Source: an uncultured Halieaceae bacterium
GTDB lineage: Bacteria > Pseudomonadota > Gammaproteobacteria > Pseudomonadales > Halieaceae
Length of the DNA: 64,000 nucleotides
Assembly: GCA_938074135.1 (NCBI GenBank)
Contig: CALJFL010000038.1
Location: forward strand, 1 to 64,000
Direction of reading: 5' to 3'
Shown here piece by piece: positions 1 through 8,364 of the stretch; positions within the stretch are counted from its first letter, which is position 1, and each line of letters starts with the position of its first letter. Below the pieces are notes generated by a model. It had not been told where the DNA came from, made no database searches, and worked only from the letters and a program-made list of their open reading frames with translations. The translations under genes and the position numbers were made by a program.

Positions 1-536
1 ACCAACCCTTCCTCAATCGCCCGGCGAAAGATCGTACCGTGTGTAATCGGCTCGCCAAACATGGCGTCATTGGTATCCGAATGTGCATCCACATGCACCA
101 GCGCTACCGGCCCATGCTGCCTGGCCACGGCTCGCAGGATCGGCAAGGCCACCGTGTGGTCACCCCCCATCGCCACCGTCTTGGCGCCGGTTGCAAGCAC
201 CTCGTCAAAGTACCGCTCGATAATTCCAATGGAGTCCTGCAGATTGAAGGTATTTAGGGGTACGTCCCCGATATCTGCCACCTGAAACGAATCGAAGGGC
301 GCCGCCTGGGTGTACATTCCATAGGGTCGCACCATCACTGACTCGCAGCGAATTTCCCGAGGACCAAAACGGCTACCGCCACGGTTGCTGGTGCCGATAT
401 CGAGTGGTACGCCTACCAGCGCAATATCCAGTCCCTCTGCGGAAGGCTGCGTGGGCAGCCTGAACATAGAGGCAACGCCGGCAAAACGCGGCATCTCGTT
501 GCCGCCCAGCGGCTGGTTAAATTTTTCTTTGGTCAT
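1..536 (-). CDS. speB: Agmatinase/guanidinobutyrase-type ureohydrolase (3' end lies outside the window)
   Basis: Reading leftward from an ATG at 536, the frame stays open to the window edge and gives about 178 residues of a ureohydrolase, roughly the N-terminal half of a usual 310-320 residue enzyme. The start MTKEKFNQPLGGNEMPRFAG is the usual N-terminal pattern of agmatinases and guanidinobutyrases. Further on are GGDHT and DAHSDT, which carry His and Asp ligands of the binuclear manganese site. The family cleaves a guanidino group to urea; the substrate (agmatine or guanidinobutyrate) cannot be fixed from this part. The gene is divergent from the sulfatase that starts at 679. Confidence 0.9.
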   Translation of the reverse strand, partial: MTKEKFNQPLGGNEMPRFAGVASMFRLPTQPSAEGLDIALVGVPLDIGTSNRGGSRFGPREIRCESVMVRPYGMYTQAAPFDSFQVADIGDVPLNTFNLQDSIGIIERYFDEVLATGAKTVAMGGDHTVALPILRAVARQHGPVALVHVDAHSDTNDAMFGEPITHGTIFRRAIEEGL

Positions 537-678
537 TGCTGCCTGTGCTCCGGCTTTTACCTGTGAATGGCACCACTTCGGTGAGTCTAGCAGCATATGG
601 AACGGACAGCAGCGAGAGAGTGACGGCTCGAAGCCAATTGTGCGACCATCCACTTCAGGACAAAAACAGGCAGCAATT

Positions 679-2169
679 ATGGCGGCAGTACTGCAGTTTT
701 TATGGCAAAGACTGGCCTCCCTGTTGGGGTGGCTGCTGACGCTGTGCGCGCTGCTTGCGGCGCTTGCGCTGTACCGGGTGGTGAGCTTTGAACAAACAGA
801 TGACGCACAGCGGGTGGACTCGAAAGCGCAATACCTGGCCAGTCTGGCCCGCCCCACGGGCAGTGCCGCTGCAGCTCGCCCCAACATCGTGTTCATCCTT
901 TTCGACGACCTGGGTTATGGCGATATCGGCGCCGGGGCTTTACCAGATAACCTCATCAGTACCCCCAACATCGACAAGCTGGCCGCCAATGGCGTCACCC
1001 TGAGTGACTTTCACTCCGCCGCGCCAGTGTGCTCACCGGCACGAGCCAGCTATCTCACCGGCAGGCTGCCAGCGCGGGCCGGCTTGCCCAATGTGTTGTT
1101 TCCCGGCGGCGGCTTTAAGAATCTGTTGTTCTCCGTGATATTAAATCCAGACAATAATGTTCGATTACCCGCCGAGGAAATAACGTTGGCCGAAGTACTT
1201 AGCGCGGTCGGCTACCGAACCGGCATTGTCGGTAAATGGCATCTGGGTGACAGCAGCCCCTCGCTGCCCAACGACATGGGCTTCGACCGTTTTTTCGGTG
1301 CGCTCTATAGCAATGACCAGGAACCCTTCGCCTTCTACCGCAATCGCAACATCGCCGTACCAGCGCCAGCTGACCAGCGCCTGATGAGCGAGCGTTATGC
1401 CGAGGAAGCTATCAAGTTCGTGCAAGACACAGCCGGGGAGCCCTTCTTCCTGTACTTCGCCCACAACTTCCCTCACGACCCATTATTTGTGCGGCAATCG
1501 CTCAGTGGCCGGTCTGACGCCGGTTTGTTCGGTGACGTTATGGCGGAGGTAGACGCCGGCATTGGGGAGCTGGTCTCGGCGCTCGAAAGCGAAGGCCTGC
1601 TGGACAATACCCTGATCATCATCAGCTCTGACAACGGACCGTGGTACCTCGGCGATCCGGGCAATCAACGCGGGCGCAAAGGTAATACCTTCGAAGGCGG
1701 TATGCGGGTGCCTTTCATTGCGCATTGGCCTGCAGGCATTGCAGGCGGCAGAAACGAGACAGCCATGGCCATGGGAACCGACTTGCTGCCCACCGTGCTT
1801 GATCTACTGGCACTGCCCGCTCCCGCAGACCGTCTTCTTGATGGCAAGAGTATTCTCGGTGTCCTTACCCGGGGCGACCCAACACCCCACGACTACCTCT
1901 ACTACATGGACGGGCAGCAGCTTTTTGCGGTGCGCGACCAGCGCTTCAAGTACCGGGGGCCGGCGGGAGTACACTACGGTACCGACCAGATGCCTATCGC
2001 CTTTGGCGTCCCACAAAAAGAGTGGCTTTTTGATCTGGCCGGTGACCCTCGCGAATCCTATGACACCAGCGACCGTCACCCGGAAACCCTGGCGCGACTG
2101 CGACAACAATTTGAAGCTAAACAACGTGAGCTATCGGCCAACCTTCGCGGCTGGGACACCGGCCCTTGA
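679..2169 (+). CDS. Type I sulfatase (arylsulfatase family), membrane-anchored or exported
   Basis: A 496-residue sulfatase. The frame is open back to 385, but that extension lies antisense to the ureohydrolase gene, so the ATG at 679 is preferred. Residues about 8-32 form one hydrophobic segment, a signal or anchor. The metal-site start FDDLGYGDIG is followed by the formylglycine motif CSPAR with the modified Cys at residue 118, then GKWHLG and SSDNGPW. Such enzymes hydrolyse sulfate esters in the periplasm after formylglycine is made by a separate enzyme, which I do not see in the window. Its neighbours are two esterases and an acyl-CoA ligase on the same strand, which suggests a sulfated and esterified substrate; that is inference. 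Confidence 0.93.
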   Translation: MAAVLQFLWQRLASLLGWLLTLCALLAALALYRVVSFEQTDDAQRVDSKAQYLASLARPTGSAAAARPNIVFILFDDLGYGDIGAGALPDNLISTPNIDKLAANGVTLSDFHSAAPVCSPARASYLTGRLPARAGLPNVLFPGGGFKNLLFSVILNPDNNVRLPAEEITLAEVLSAVGYRTGIVGKWHLGDSSPSLPNDMGFDRFFGALYSNDQEPFAFYRNRNIAVPAPADQRLMSERYAEEAIKFVQDTAGEPFFLYFAHNFPHDPLFVRQSLSGRSDAGLFGDVMAEVDAGIGELVSALESEGLLDNTLIIISSDNGPWYLGDPGNQRGRKGNTFEGGMRVPFIAHWPAGIAGGRNETAMAMGTDLLPTVLDLLALPAPADRLLDGKSILGVLTRGDPTPHDYLYYMDGQQLFAVRDQRFKYRGPAGVHYGTDQMPIAFGVPQKEWLFDLAGDPRESYDTSDRHPETLARLRQQFEAKQRELSANLRGWDTGP

Positions 2170-2354
2170 ACGCCGGTAAATCGGACCAAAAGTATCTATA
2201 GTTGTACCCCCCGGATTCACATTTATCCAGCAGGGTCTATGCTTGTCTGCGCTACCAATACCAACAGCATAATTGACCCCTTATATTGGCCGCGAACGCT
2301 ATAGTCGTTCGCCGCGCAAAGATCGACACTGCCCATCATGGAGAACACATCGCA

Positions 2355-3308
2355 ATGACCTATCCGATCGATCCAGAACTCTCGCCCATCCTTGAACTGA
2401 TTCCCTCGCTGGGTATAGAGGATCCGGTCACCGCCCGCATTGGCTTTGACGAGTTGGTGGGTGCAATGAATGCTGATCTTGACGCGTCGGGCGTTGATAT
2501 CACTGAGCGCGAAATCGATGGCCTGAATGGTGCGCCATCGCTCATCGTGCGGATCTATTCGCCAACCGGGCTGGCGAAGACTGTACCGGGCTTGCTCTAT
2601 ATCCATGGCGGAGGCTTTGTCATCGGCACCCTGGACAGCGAAGAAGGGCGATGCCTGAGCCTGTGTCGCCAACTGGGCATTGTTGTTGTGTCGGTGGACT
2701 ACCGGCTGTCGCCGGAAACGCCATTCCCGGGACCACTGGAGGACTGTTATGCGGCCTTGTGCTGGACCCACGATAATGCCGATACGCTGAACCTCGACAC
2801 GCGGCGGCTGGGTGTATTCGGCCTTAGCGCCGGCGGCGGCCTGTCCGCGGCTACCGCATTAATGGCGCGGGATCACAAGGGACCGGCGATCTGTTTTCAA
2901 TACCTTGGCATCCCCGAGGTTGACGACAGGCTGACCACCGACAGCATGAAAAAATTTGTTGATACCCCCATGTGGAACAAACCCAATGCCGAGCTCAGCT
3001 GGGATTACTACCTCGGCGACACCTATCAACGCGGTGCCGACGACGTACCCTACCTGGCGGCGCCGGCACGCCTGGAAGATGCCAGCGGCCTGCCGCCGGC
3101 CTATATCAATACCATGGAGTTTGACCCGCTGCGTGACGAGGGCGTGCAGTACGCCATGACCCTGATGAAGGCTGGCATTTCCACGGAACTGCACAGCTAT
3201 CCCGGAACATTCCACGGTTCCTCCATGGTACCAACCGCCGAGGTCAGCCAGCGCGAGGCACAGGAAATGTTTGCCGTGCTGCGCCGTGGCCTTTGCATTG
3301 AATCCTGA
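2355..3308 (+). CDS. Alpha/beta hydrolase of the hormone-sensitive lipase (HSL) family
   Basis: A 317-residue cytoplasmic-type carboxylesterase without a signal peptide. The start at 2355 has GGAG about 11 bases upstream; the longer reading from 2286 has no support. The oxyanion motif HGGGF begins at His84, the nucleophile elbow GLSAGG has Ser158, the acid lies in DPLRDEG (Asp257) and the base in TFHGS (His287), so the triad is complete in HSL order. The family hydrolyses short to medium acyl esters. It is followed 21 bases later by an acyl-CoA ligase, so the acid released may be activated directly; this coupling is inference from position. Confidence 0.92.
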   Translation: MTYPIDPELSPILELIPSLGIEDPVTARIGFDELVGAMNADLDASGVDITEREIDGLNGAPSLIVRIYSPTGLAKTVPGLLYIHGGGFVIGTLDSEEGRCLSLCRQLGIVVVSVDYRLSPETPFPGPLEDCYAALCWTHDNADTLNLDTRRLGVFGLSAGGGLSAATALMARDHKGPAICFQYLGIPEVDDRLTTDSMKKFVDTPMWNKPNAELSWDYYLGDTYQRGADDVPYLAAPARLEDASGLPPAYINTMEFDPLRDEGVQYAMTLMKAGISTELHSYPGTFHGSSMVPTAEVSQREAQEMFAVLRRGLCIES

Positions 3309-3329
3309 ACATCTTACTCGAGATAAAAC

Positions 3330-4907
3330 ATGACCACTGACGCTCTACATGAACCACCCCTGATGGCCCACCTGCTGGTGGATGGGCTCAATCGTTATAA
3401 CGATGAACCCTGCCTGTGCCTTGGCGACACCGTCGCCAGCTATCGAGAGGTACGCGAAACCACCAGCCAGATGATTCAGGCGCTGCAATCCTTTGGCCTG
3501 GGCAAAGGTGGCAAAGTCGCGGTGTTGTCTGCAAACCGGCCGGAAGTGTTGTCCAACATTGCCGCCATGCAACTAACCGGCTGCATCGGTACGCCCCTGC
3601 ACCCGCTGGGCTCTCTTGATGATCACTGTTATGTACTTGAGGCCGCCGAGATTGACGCCCTTGTATTTGACCCTTCAGTGTTCGATGGCCACGCCAAAGC
3701 CCTCAAAGAGCGGCTGCCCGGCTTACAATTACTGGCACTGGGTGCCACCGAAGCTGGCGAAGATTACCTGGCCCGGGCGGCAACATTCGAACCGCAGGCA
3801 TTGGTTGCACCCGATGTACATCCTGACGATGTCTCCTCGATCAACTTTACAGGCGGCACTACCGGCAAGCCCAAGGGGGTGATGAGTACCCATCGTGTTA
3901 CTGCCTATATGACCCAGATACAGCTGGCAGAGTGGGAGTTCCCGTCAGACCTGCGCATGTTGATCGCGACGCCGCTATCCCATGCCGCCGCTGCATTCTT
4001 CATTCCCGTGTTGCAAAAAGGCGGTGCCTTTTATGTGATGCAGGGTTTCAGCCCCGATGAGTTCTTCAACATGGTGGAACAGCACAAGATCACCGCCACC
4101 ATGCTGGTGCCAGTGATGCTGTACTTCCTGCTGGATTCACCCCGTGCGGCGACTGCCGACATGTCGAGTATGGAATCGATTTTCTATGGCGCTTCGCCAA
4201 TGAATCCCACTCGCCTCGCAGAGGGTCTGGAAAAATGGGGTCAGGTTTTTTACCAGTTCTTCGGCCAGTCAGAAGCACCCATGGTACTGGCTAACATGAC
4301 CCGTGGCGACCACGACCTCAGTAAGCCAGAGCGGCTATCGTCCTGCGGCCGGCCCAGCCCCTGGGTGCATATGGCGCTATTAGATACTGACGGTAATCGG
4401 GCACCCAAGGGCGAACCCGGCGAAATCTGCGTGCGTGGGCCCCTGGTGATGAAGGGCTATAAAGACATGCCGGAGCAAACAGCTGAAGCCTTTGCCGGTG
4501 GCTGGTTGCACACCGGCGATGTGGGGCGCCTCGATGACGACGGGTTCCTCTACATTGTCGACCGCACCAAGGACATGATTGTGACCGGCGGGTTCAACGT
4601 TTTCCCGCGCGAAGTCGAAGATGTATTAGGTACCCACGAGGCCGTTGCCCAGGTGGTGGTTATCGGTGTTCCCGACGAGCAATGGGGCGAGGCCGTAAAA
4701 GCGGTAGTCGTGCTCAAACCCGGACACGAAGCCAGCGATGAGCTGGTAGCGTCCATGCAACAGCTGGTCAAAGAGGCGAAGGGCTCGGTACAGGCACCAA
4801 AGAGTATCGACTTCGTGGATGCTATCCCCCTCACCCCCGTGGGCAAGCCTGATAAAAAGACGGTACGCGCGCAGTACTGGGCAGGCAGCGACCGGGGTGT
4901 GGGCTAG
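3330..4907 (+). CDS. AMP-dependent acyl-CoA synthetase/ligase
   Basis: A 525-residue member of the ANL superfamily, full length. The phosphate-binding loop FTGGTTGKPKGV lies near residue 173, the GWLHTGDVGRLDDDGF segment and hinge region VDRTKDMIVTGGFNVFP near residue 410, and the C-terminal catalytic Lys in PVGKPDKK near residue 510. These enzymes make an acyl-adenylate from a carboxylate and ATP, then the CoA thioester. The exact acid is not readable; medium-chain, aromatic and steroid side-chain acids are all possible. It is in tandem with the esterase upstream. Confidence 0.92.
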   Translation: MTTDALHEPPLMAHLLVDGLNRYNDEPCLCLGDTVASYREVRETTSQMIQALQSFGLGKGGKVAVLSANRPEVLSNIAAMQLTGCIGTPLHPLGSLDDHCYVLEAAEIDALVFDPSVFDGHAKALKERLPGLQLLALGATEAGEDYLARAATFEPQALVAPDVHPDDVSSINFTGGTTGKPKGVMSTHRVTAYMTQIQLAEWEFPSDLRMLIATPLSHAAAAFFIPVLQKGGAFYVMQGFSPDEFFNMVEQHKITATMLVPVMLYFLLDSPRAATADMSSMESIFYGASPMNPTRLAEGLEKWGQVFYQFFGQSEAPMVLANMTRGDHDLSKPERLSSCGRPSPWVHMALLDTDGNRAPKGEPGEICVRGPLVMKGYKDMPEQTAEAFAGGWLHTGDVGRLDDDGFLYIVDRTKDMIVTGGFNVFPREVEDVLGTHEAVAQVVVIGVPDEQWGEAVKAVVVLKPGHEASDELVASMQQLVKEAKGSVQAPKSIDFVDAIPLTPVGKPDKKTVRAQYWAGSDRGVG

Positions 4908-4955
4908 CCCCGTCCATCTCGAGGCCCATGCCTCGACTGAGCCCCACCCACACGA

Positions 4956-4980
4956 CCCCGTCGCCCTGCCAGCGGCGGGG
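4956..4980. other. GC-rich hairpin between acyl-CoA ligase and metallo-hydrolase genes
   Basis: Arms CCCCGTCGC and GCGGCGGGG pair over 9 positions with one T-G wobble around a 7-base loop. No T tract follows, so it would be at most a weak or factor-assisted terminator or an attenuator in the 141-base gap after the ligase gene. Confidence 0.35.
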
Positions 4981-5048
4981 ATAACAGCTCTGGACAAGCA
5001 ACCTCGCAGTCCCCAAACTAGCAAACCCTGCATTACTGGCGTTGCTTC

Positions 5049-6125
5049 ATGCTACCCAATAGCCCCGAGGTATACCGCGACCTGACCTACCCGTTCGGCC
5101 GCAAAGTTGACCCGCAGCCCGGTGTGCCCGAAAAAATCGCCGAGGGCGTTTACTGGGCGCGTTTTCCCATGCCCATGTCACTAAACCACATCAACCTGTG
5201 GCTGCTCGAGGATGAAGACGGCTGGACGGTGGTAGACACCTGCCTGGGCATCAAGTCTGCCAAGAAGATCTGGGAGCAGCTGTTCAGTGGCTTCATGGGC
5301 AACAAGCCCGTTGTGCGGGTGATCTGTACCCACCTGCACCCGGATCACGTTGGCCTGGCCGGTTGGCTGACGGAGCGGTTTGGCTGTGAGCTGTCGATGA
5401 CACGGGAAGAGTTCCTGATGTGTCGCGCCATGGCGGCAGATACCGGCAGGCCAGCCCCCGATGTCGCCATCAAATTCTACCGTGCGGCGGGCTACAGCGA
5501 AGAACAACTCGAAAACTACAAAAAGCGCTTTGGCGGGTTCGGCCGAGCCATCTCGCCCCTGCCCGACAGCTTTTGCCGACTCAGCGATCGCGAAACGCTG
5601 AACATTGGCGATCGCTACTGGCAGGTTATCGTCGGCAGCGGGCACTCGCCGGAACACGCCGCCTTATATTGCCCCGCGCTCAAGTTATTGATATCCGGCG
5701 ACCAGATTCTGCCGCGCATCACCCCCAACGTCAGTGTATTCCCCACCGAGCCACACGGAGACCCGCTCAAGGAGTGGCTGCGCTCCAGCGCCAGGATTCG
5801 GGAAATGCTGCCCGATGACCTGCTGGTATTACCCGCACATGAGGCGCCCTTCTATGGTCTGCACACCCGCCTGACCCAGTTGATAGAAGCGCACGAAACG
5901 GACCTCGACAGCCTGTTTGATTTTCTGGCTGAACCCCGGCGGGCGGTAGAGTGTTTCCCGGCCCTGTTCAGCCGCAATATTGAAATGGATTCGCTGGGCC
6001 TGGCCACTGGCGAAACACTCGCGCATCTAAGCTGCCTCTTGGGGCGGCGGCGCATAAGCCGAACCCGCGACGCCGATGGTGTGGACTGGTACCAGCAAAT
6101 CCCGCTGGCCGCCGCGGAGGATTAA
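5049..6125 (+). CDS. Metallo-beta-lactamase fold hydrolase
   Basis: A 358-residue MBL-fold protein with no signal peptide. The metal motif HLHPDH has His95, His97, Asp99 and His100; a later GSGHSPEHAALY and ISGDQILP supply further ligands. The C-terminal 80 residues are helical and end beyond the usual fold. In catabolic clusters such proteins often hydrolyse thioesters or lactones, but the substrate cannot be told from sequence. It is followed after 4 bases by an HSL esterase, so the two are probably co-transcribed and translationally linked. Confidence 0.9.
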   Translation: MLPNSPEVYRDLTYPFGRKVDPQPGVPEKIAEGVYWARFPMPMSLNHINLWLLEDEDGWTVVDTCLGIKSAKKIWEQLFSGFMGNKPVVRVICTHLHPDHVGLAGWLTERFGCELSMTREEFLMCRAMAADTGRPAPDVAIKFYRAAGYSEEQLENYKKRFGGFGRAISPLPDSFCRLSDRETLNIGDRYWQVIVGSGHSPEHAALYCPALKLLISGDQILPRITPNVSVFPTEPHGDPLKEWLRSSARIREMLPDDLLVLPAHEAPFYGLHTRLTQLIEAHETDLDSLFDFLAEPRRAVECFPALFSRNIEMDSLGLATGETLAHLSCLLGRRRISRTRDADGVDWYQQIPLAAAED

Positions 6126-6129
6126 TCGC

Positions 6130-7005
6130 GTGTGGCTCTCCTTGTATATCTACCTGTTCAGAAAAGCCTACCGTCTTATCAATCGCTGGGCCTGGCGTGG
6201 CAAAGTCGATCCGGTAGCTTACAGCGTTCTGCAACTGCCCACCCACGCCGGCAATCTCACAGCGCGCATGTACAGTCAGCCCGGGGGCGAAAATCGGCCA
6301 CTGATTCTCTACTTTCATGGCGGCGGCTGGGTCATTGGAGACCTCGACACTCACCATCCGTTCTGCCAGGCACTTGCGCGTTCCACCAACTGCACGGTGA
6401 TTTCGGTTGATTACCGGCTGGCGCCGGAACACCCTTTCCCCGCCGCCCATGACGATGCGCTGGCGGCAACCCAATGGGTAGCGGAGCACATAAATACCCT
6501 GGGGCCTTCCAACGGTATGCTGGTGGTTGCCGGCGACAGCGCCGGCGGCAATCTGGCAACCTGTACCTGCCTGCAACTCGATGGGGCCAGTCGCAGCAGG
6601 GTCTCCGGCCAGCTTGTGTTATACCCGGCCACGGATCACTACTCGATTCACTACCCGTCTCATATCGAACGAGCCAAAGGTTCATCCCTCACAACCAAAA
6701 GACTGTATTTCTTCTGGGACACTTACCTGGGCAGAGATAACCGACGGGCCGTAACAGCCGAGCGTGCCCTGCCCAGCCGTGCGGCCAACCTGTCTTCGCT
6801 ACCACCTATGCTGCTGGTCACCGCCGAGTACGATCCGCTTCGCGACGAGGGTGTGGATTACGCTGCCAAATGCACCGCTGCCGGCGTACAGGTCAGCCAT
6901 CGACATTTCGACAACGCCAAACATGGCTTCGCCTGCTCGGAAGGGCCAACGCCGGACTTCGACAAGGTCATGCAGGATGCAAGAGACTGGCTGGACACCC
7001 TGTAG
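6130..7005 (+). CDS. Second HSL-family alpha/beta hydrolase
   Basis: A 291-residue esterase. I choose the GTG at 6130 because GGAGG sits 9 bases upstream at 6116-6120; the ATG at 6076 would lie inside the preceding gene. The N-terminus (VWLSLYIYLFRKAY) is hydrophobic and aromatic but lacks a cleavage site. HGGGW begins at His63, GDSAGG carries Ser137, DPLRDEG carries Asp235 and KHGF carries His265, a complete HSL triad. It shares the DPLRDEG block with the esterase at 2355, so the two are paralogues, but the overall lengths and N-termini differ. Confidence 0.92.
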   Translation: MWLSLYIYLFRKAYRLINRWAWRGKVDPVAYSVLQLPTHAGNLTARMYSQPGGENRPLILYFHGGGWVIGDLDTHHPFCQALARSTNCTVISVDYRLAPEHPFPAAHDDALAATQWVAEHINTLGPSNGMLVVAGDSAGGNLATCTCLQLDGASRSRVSGQLVLYPATDHYSIHYPSHIERAKGSSLTTKRLYFFWDTYLGRDNRRAVTAERALPSRAANLSSLPPMLLVTAEYDPLRDEGVDYAAKCTAAGVQVSHRHFDNAKHGFACSEGPTPDFDKVMQDARDWLDTL

Positions 7006-7019
7006 CGGCCATCAGAAAA

Positions 7020-8225
7020 CTAGACCGTAATCTGTGCCAGAATAGCGATGGTGCTAGCGCGGTCCAACAGTCTGGGCACCGGGTAGCCCTCACACTCGGC
7101 CAGGGCCAGATCTATGATGTGGTCGTAGTCGGCAGCCTTTATCTTATCGGAATGATCCGGCAGGTGAACCGCGGTACGCAGATCCCGGACCGCCTGAATA
7201 AATGCGTGGGACAGCTGCTCCTCACTGTCGCCCTCATTACCGGCACCAACCAGACGAGCCAACTCGGCAAGCTGCTGTTGCGATTCTTCGCGACAAAATT
7301 CCAACACCCCCGGCAATACCAGGGCATTTGCCATGCCATGCGGTATGCCATATTTACCGCCCAACTGGTGGGCAATCGCATGCACGTTGCCGACGTTCAC
7401 CTGATTGATAGCAATACCCGCATAACAGGCAGCCACCGACATCGCAGCACGCGCCTCCCGGTTGCTACCGTCATTACAGGCTATGACGAGATTATCGAAT
7501 ACCATCTTGATCGCAGCGCGCGAGTGCTCGATCCGGGTGCCCCGCTCCCAGGTGCCGATATAAGCCTCTATGCCGTGGGTCAGGGCATCCATACCGGTTG
7601 CCGCTGTGATCGGTGCGGGCAGCCCAAGGATCAGGTCTGGATCCAGCGCAGCAGCGGCGGGCAACAGCGTTGAGCCTGAAATAACGCCCTTTTCATGGCT
7701 CACCGGATCTGAAATTACTGCTCCCATGGTGGCCTCGGAGCCGGTACCCGACGTGGTCGGAATTGCGTAAATTTTCGGGATCTCGTGTTTCACTTTGCCG
7801 AAGCCAACCCAGTCGCGCGGATCGTCGGGGCTGGCCGAAGAAGCGGCGATAATTTTCGCCGCATCAATCGCCGAGCCGCCACCCACGGCCAGTACTACAT
7901 CGCTGCCGTGGGCCCGCATAACGGCCACACCCTCTTCCACCTGAAGGTAGGTAGGATCAGGCAATACGCCGTCGTAATAGGCGATATCGAGCCCGGCCTC
8001 AACCAGGCCCTGTACCGCCTGGTCCACCACACCCAGTTCACGAAGGGGTTTGTCAGTAACAACAAGCACCTTGCCTATCCCGGTGCGTACCAGAAAATCG
8101 CAGAGCTGCCGCGAGCTACCGGCGCCGGCAAACAGCATGTGGCTTGGCTGCGGGCTAATTTTCACAATCACCCGCACCAGGGCGAGATACATCGCGTGTT
8201 TTATCTTTCTGATGAACATTGGCAT
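7020..8225 (-). CDS. Iron-containing alcohol dehydrogenase
   Basis: A 401-residue group III (Fe-dependent) alcohol dehydrogenase, read leftward from an ATG at 8225 with AAGGAAATAAG just upstream. The nucleotide loop GGGSAIDAAK, the PTTSGTGSEAT motif and the metal site with HAIAHQLGGKYGIPHG (His ligands) are all intact. It oxidises alcohols or reduces aldehydes with NAD(P). It is convergent with the esterase that ends at 7005, 14 bases away. With the esterases next door it could oxidise an alcohol set free by ester or sulfate-ester cleavage; this is inference. Confidence 0.92.
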   Translation of the reverse strand: MPMFIRKIKHAMYLALVRVIVKISPQPSHMLFAGAGSSRQLCDFLVRTGIGKVLVVTDKPLRELGVVDQAVQGLVEAGLDIAYYDGVLPDPTYLQVEEGVAVMRAHGSDVVLAVGGGSAIDAAKIIAASSASPDDPRDWVGFGKVKHEIPKIYAIPTTSGTGSEATMGAVISDPVSHEKGVISGSTLLPAAAALDPDLILGLPAPITAATGMDALTHGIEAYIGTWERGTRIEHSRAAIKMVFDNLVIACNDGSNREARAAMSVAACYAGIAINQVNVGNVHAIAHQLGGKYGIPHGMANALVLPGVLEFCREESQQQLAELARLVGAGNEGDSEEQLSHAFIQAVRDLRTAVHLPDHSDKIKAADYDHIIDLALAECEGYPVPRLLDRASTIAILAQITV

Positions 8226-8364
8226 GACTTATTTCCTTAGCGTAGACGAGAACCGGTGGCACCGCACAACCACAGGCTATCTTTTATCAGGTTTTGGTTT
8301 GCGGAGCGACGTCAGATGCGGCACCACCGTCAGGACCGTTTGACCAGTAGCAAACACCAAAAAT

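Noticed and set aside
385..678. N-terminal extension of the first sulfatase
   Set aside because: It lies antisense to the ureohydrolase gene and has no signal or sulfatase features; the ATG at 679 with a membrane segment fits better.
2273..2305. Possible sigma-70 promoter (TTGACC and GCTATAG) before the first esterase
   Set aside because: The spacing is 19-21 bases and the -10 fits poorly, so I did not list it as a feature.
6870..7673. 267-residue plus-strand frame
   Set aside because: It is antisense to the intact iron alcohol dehydrogenase and shows no family features.
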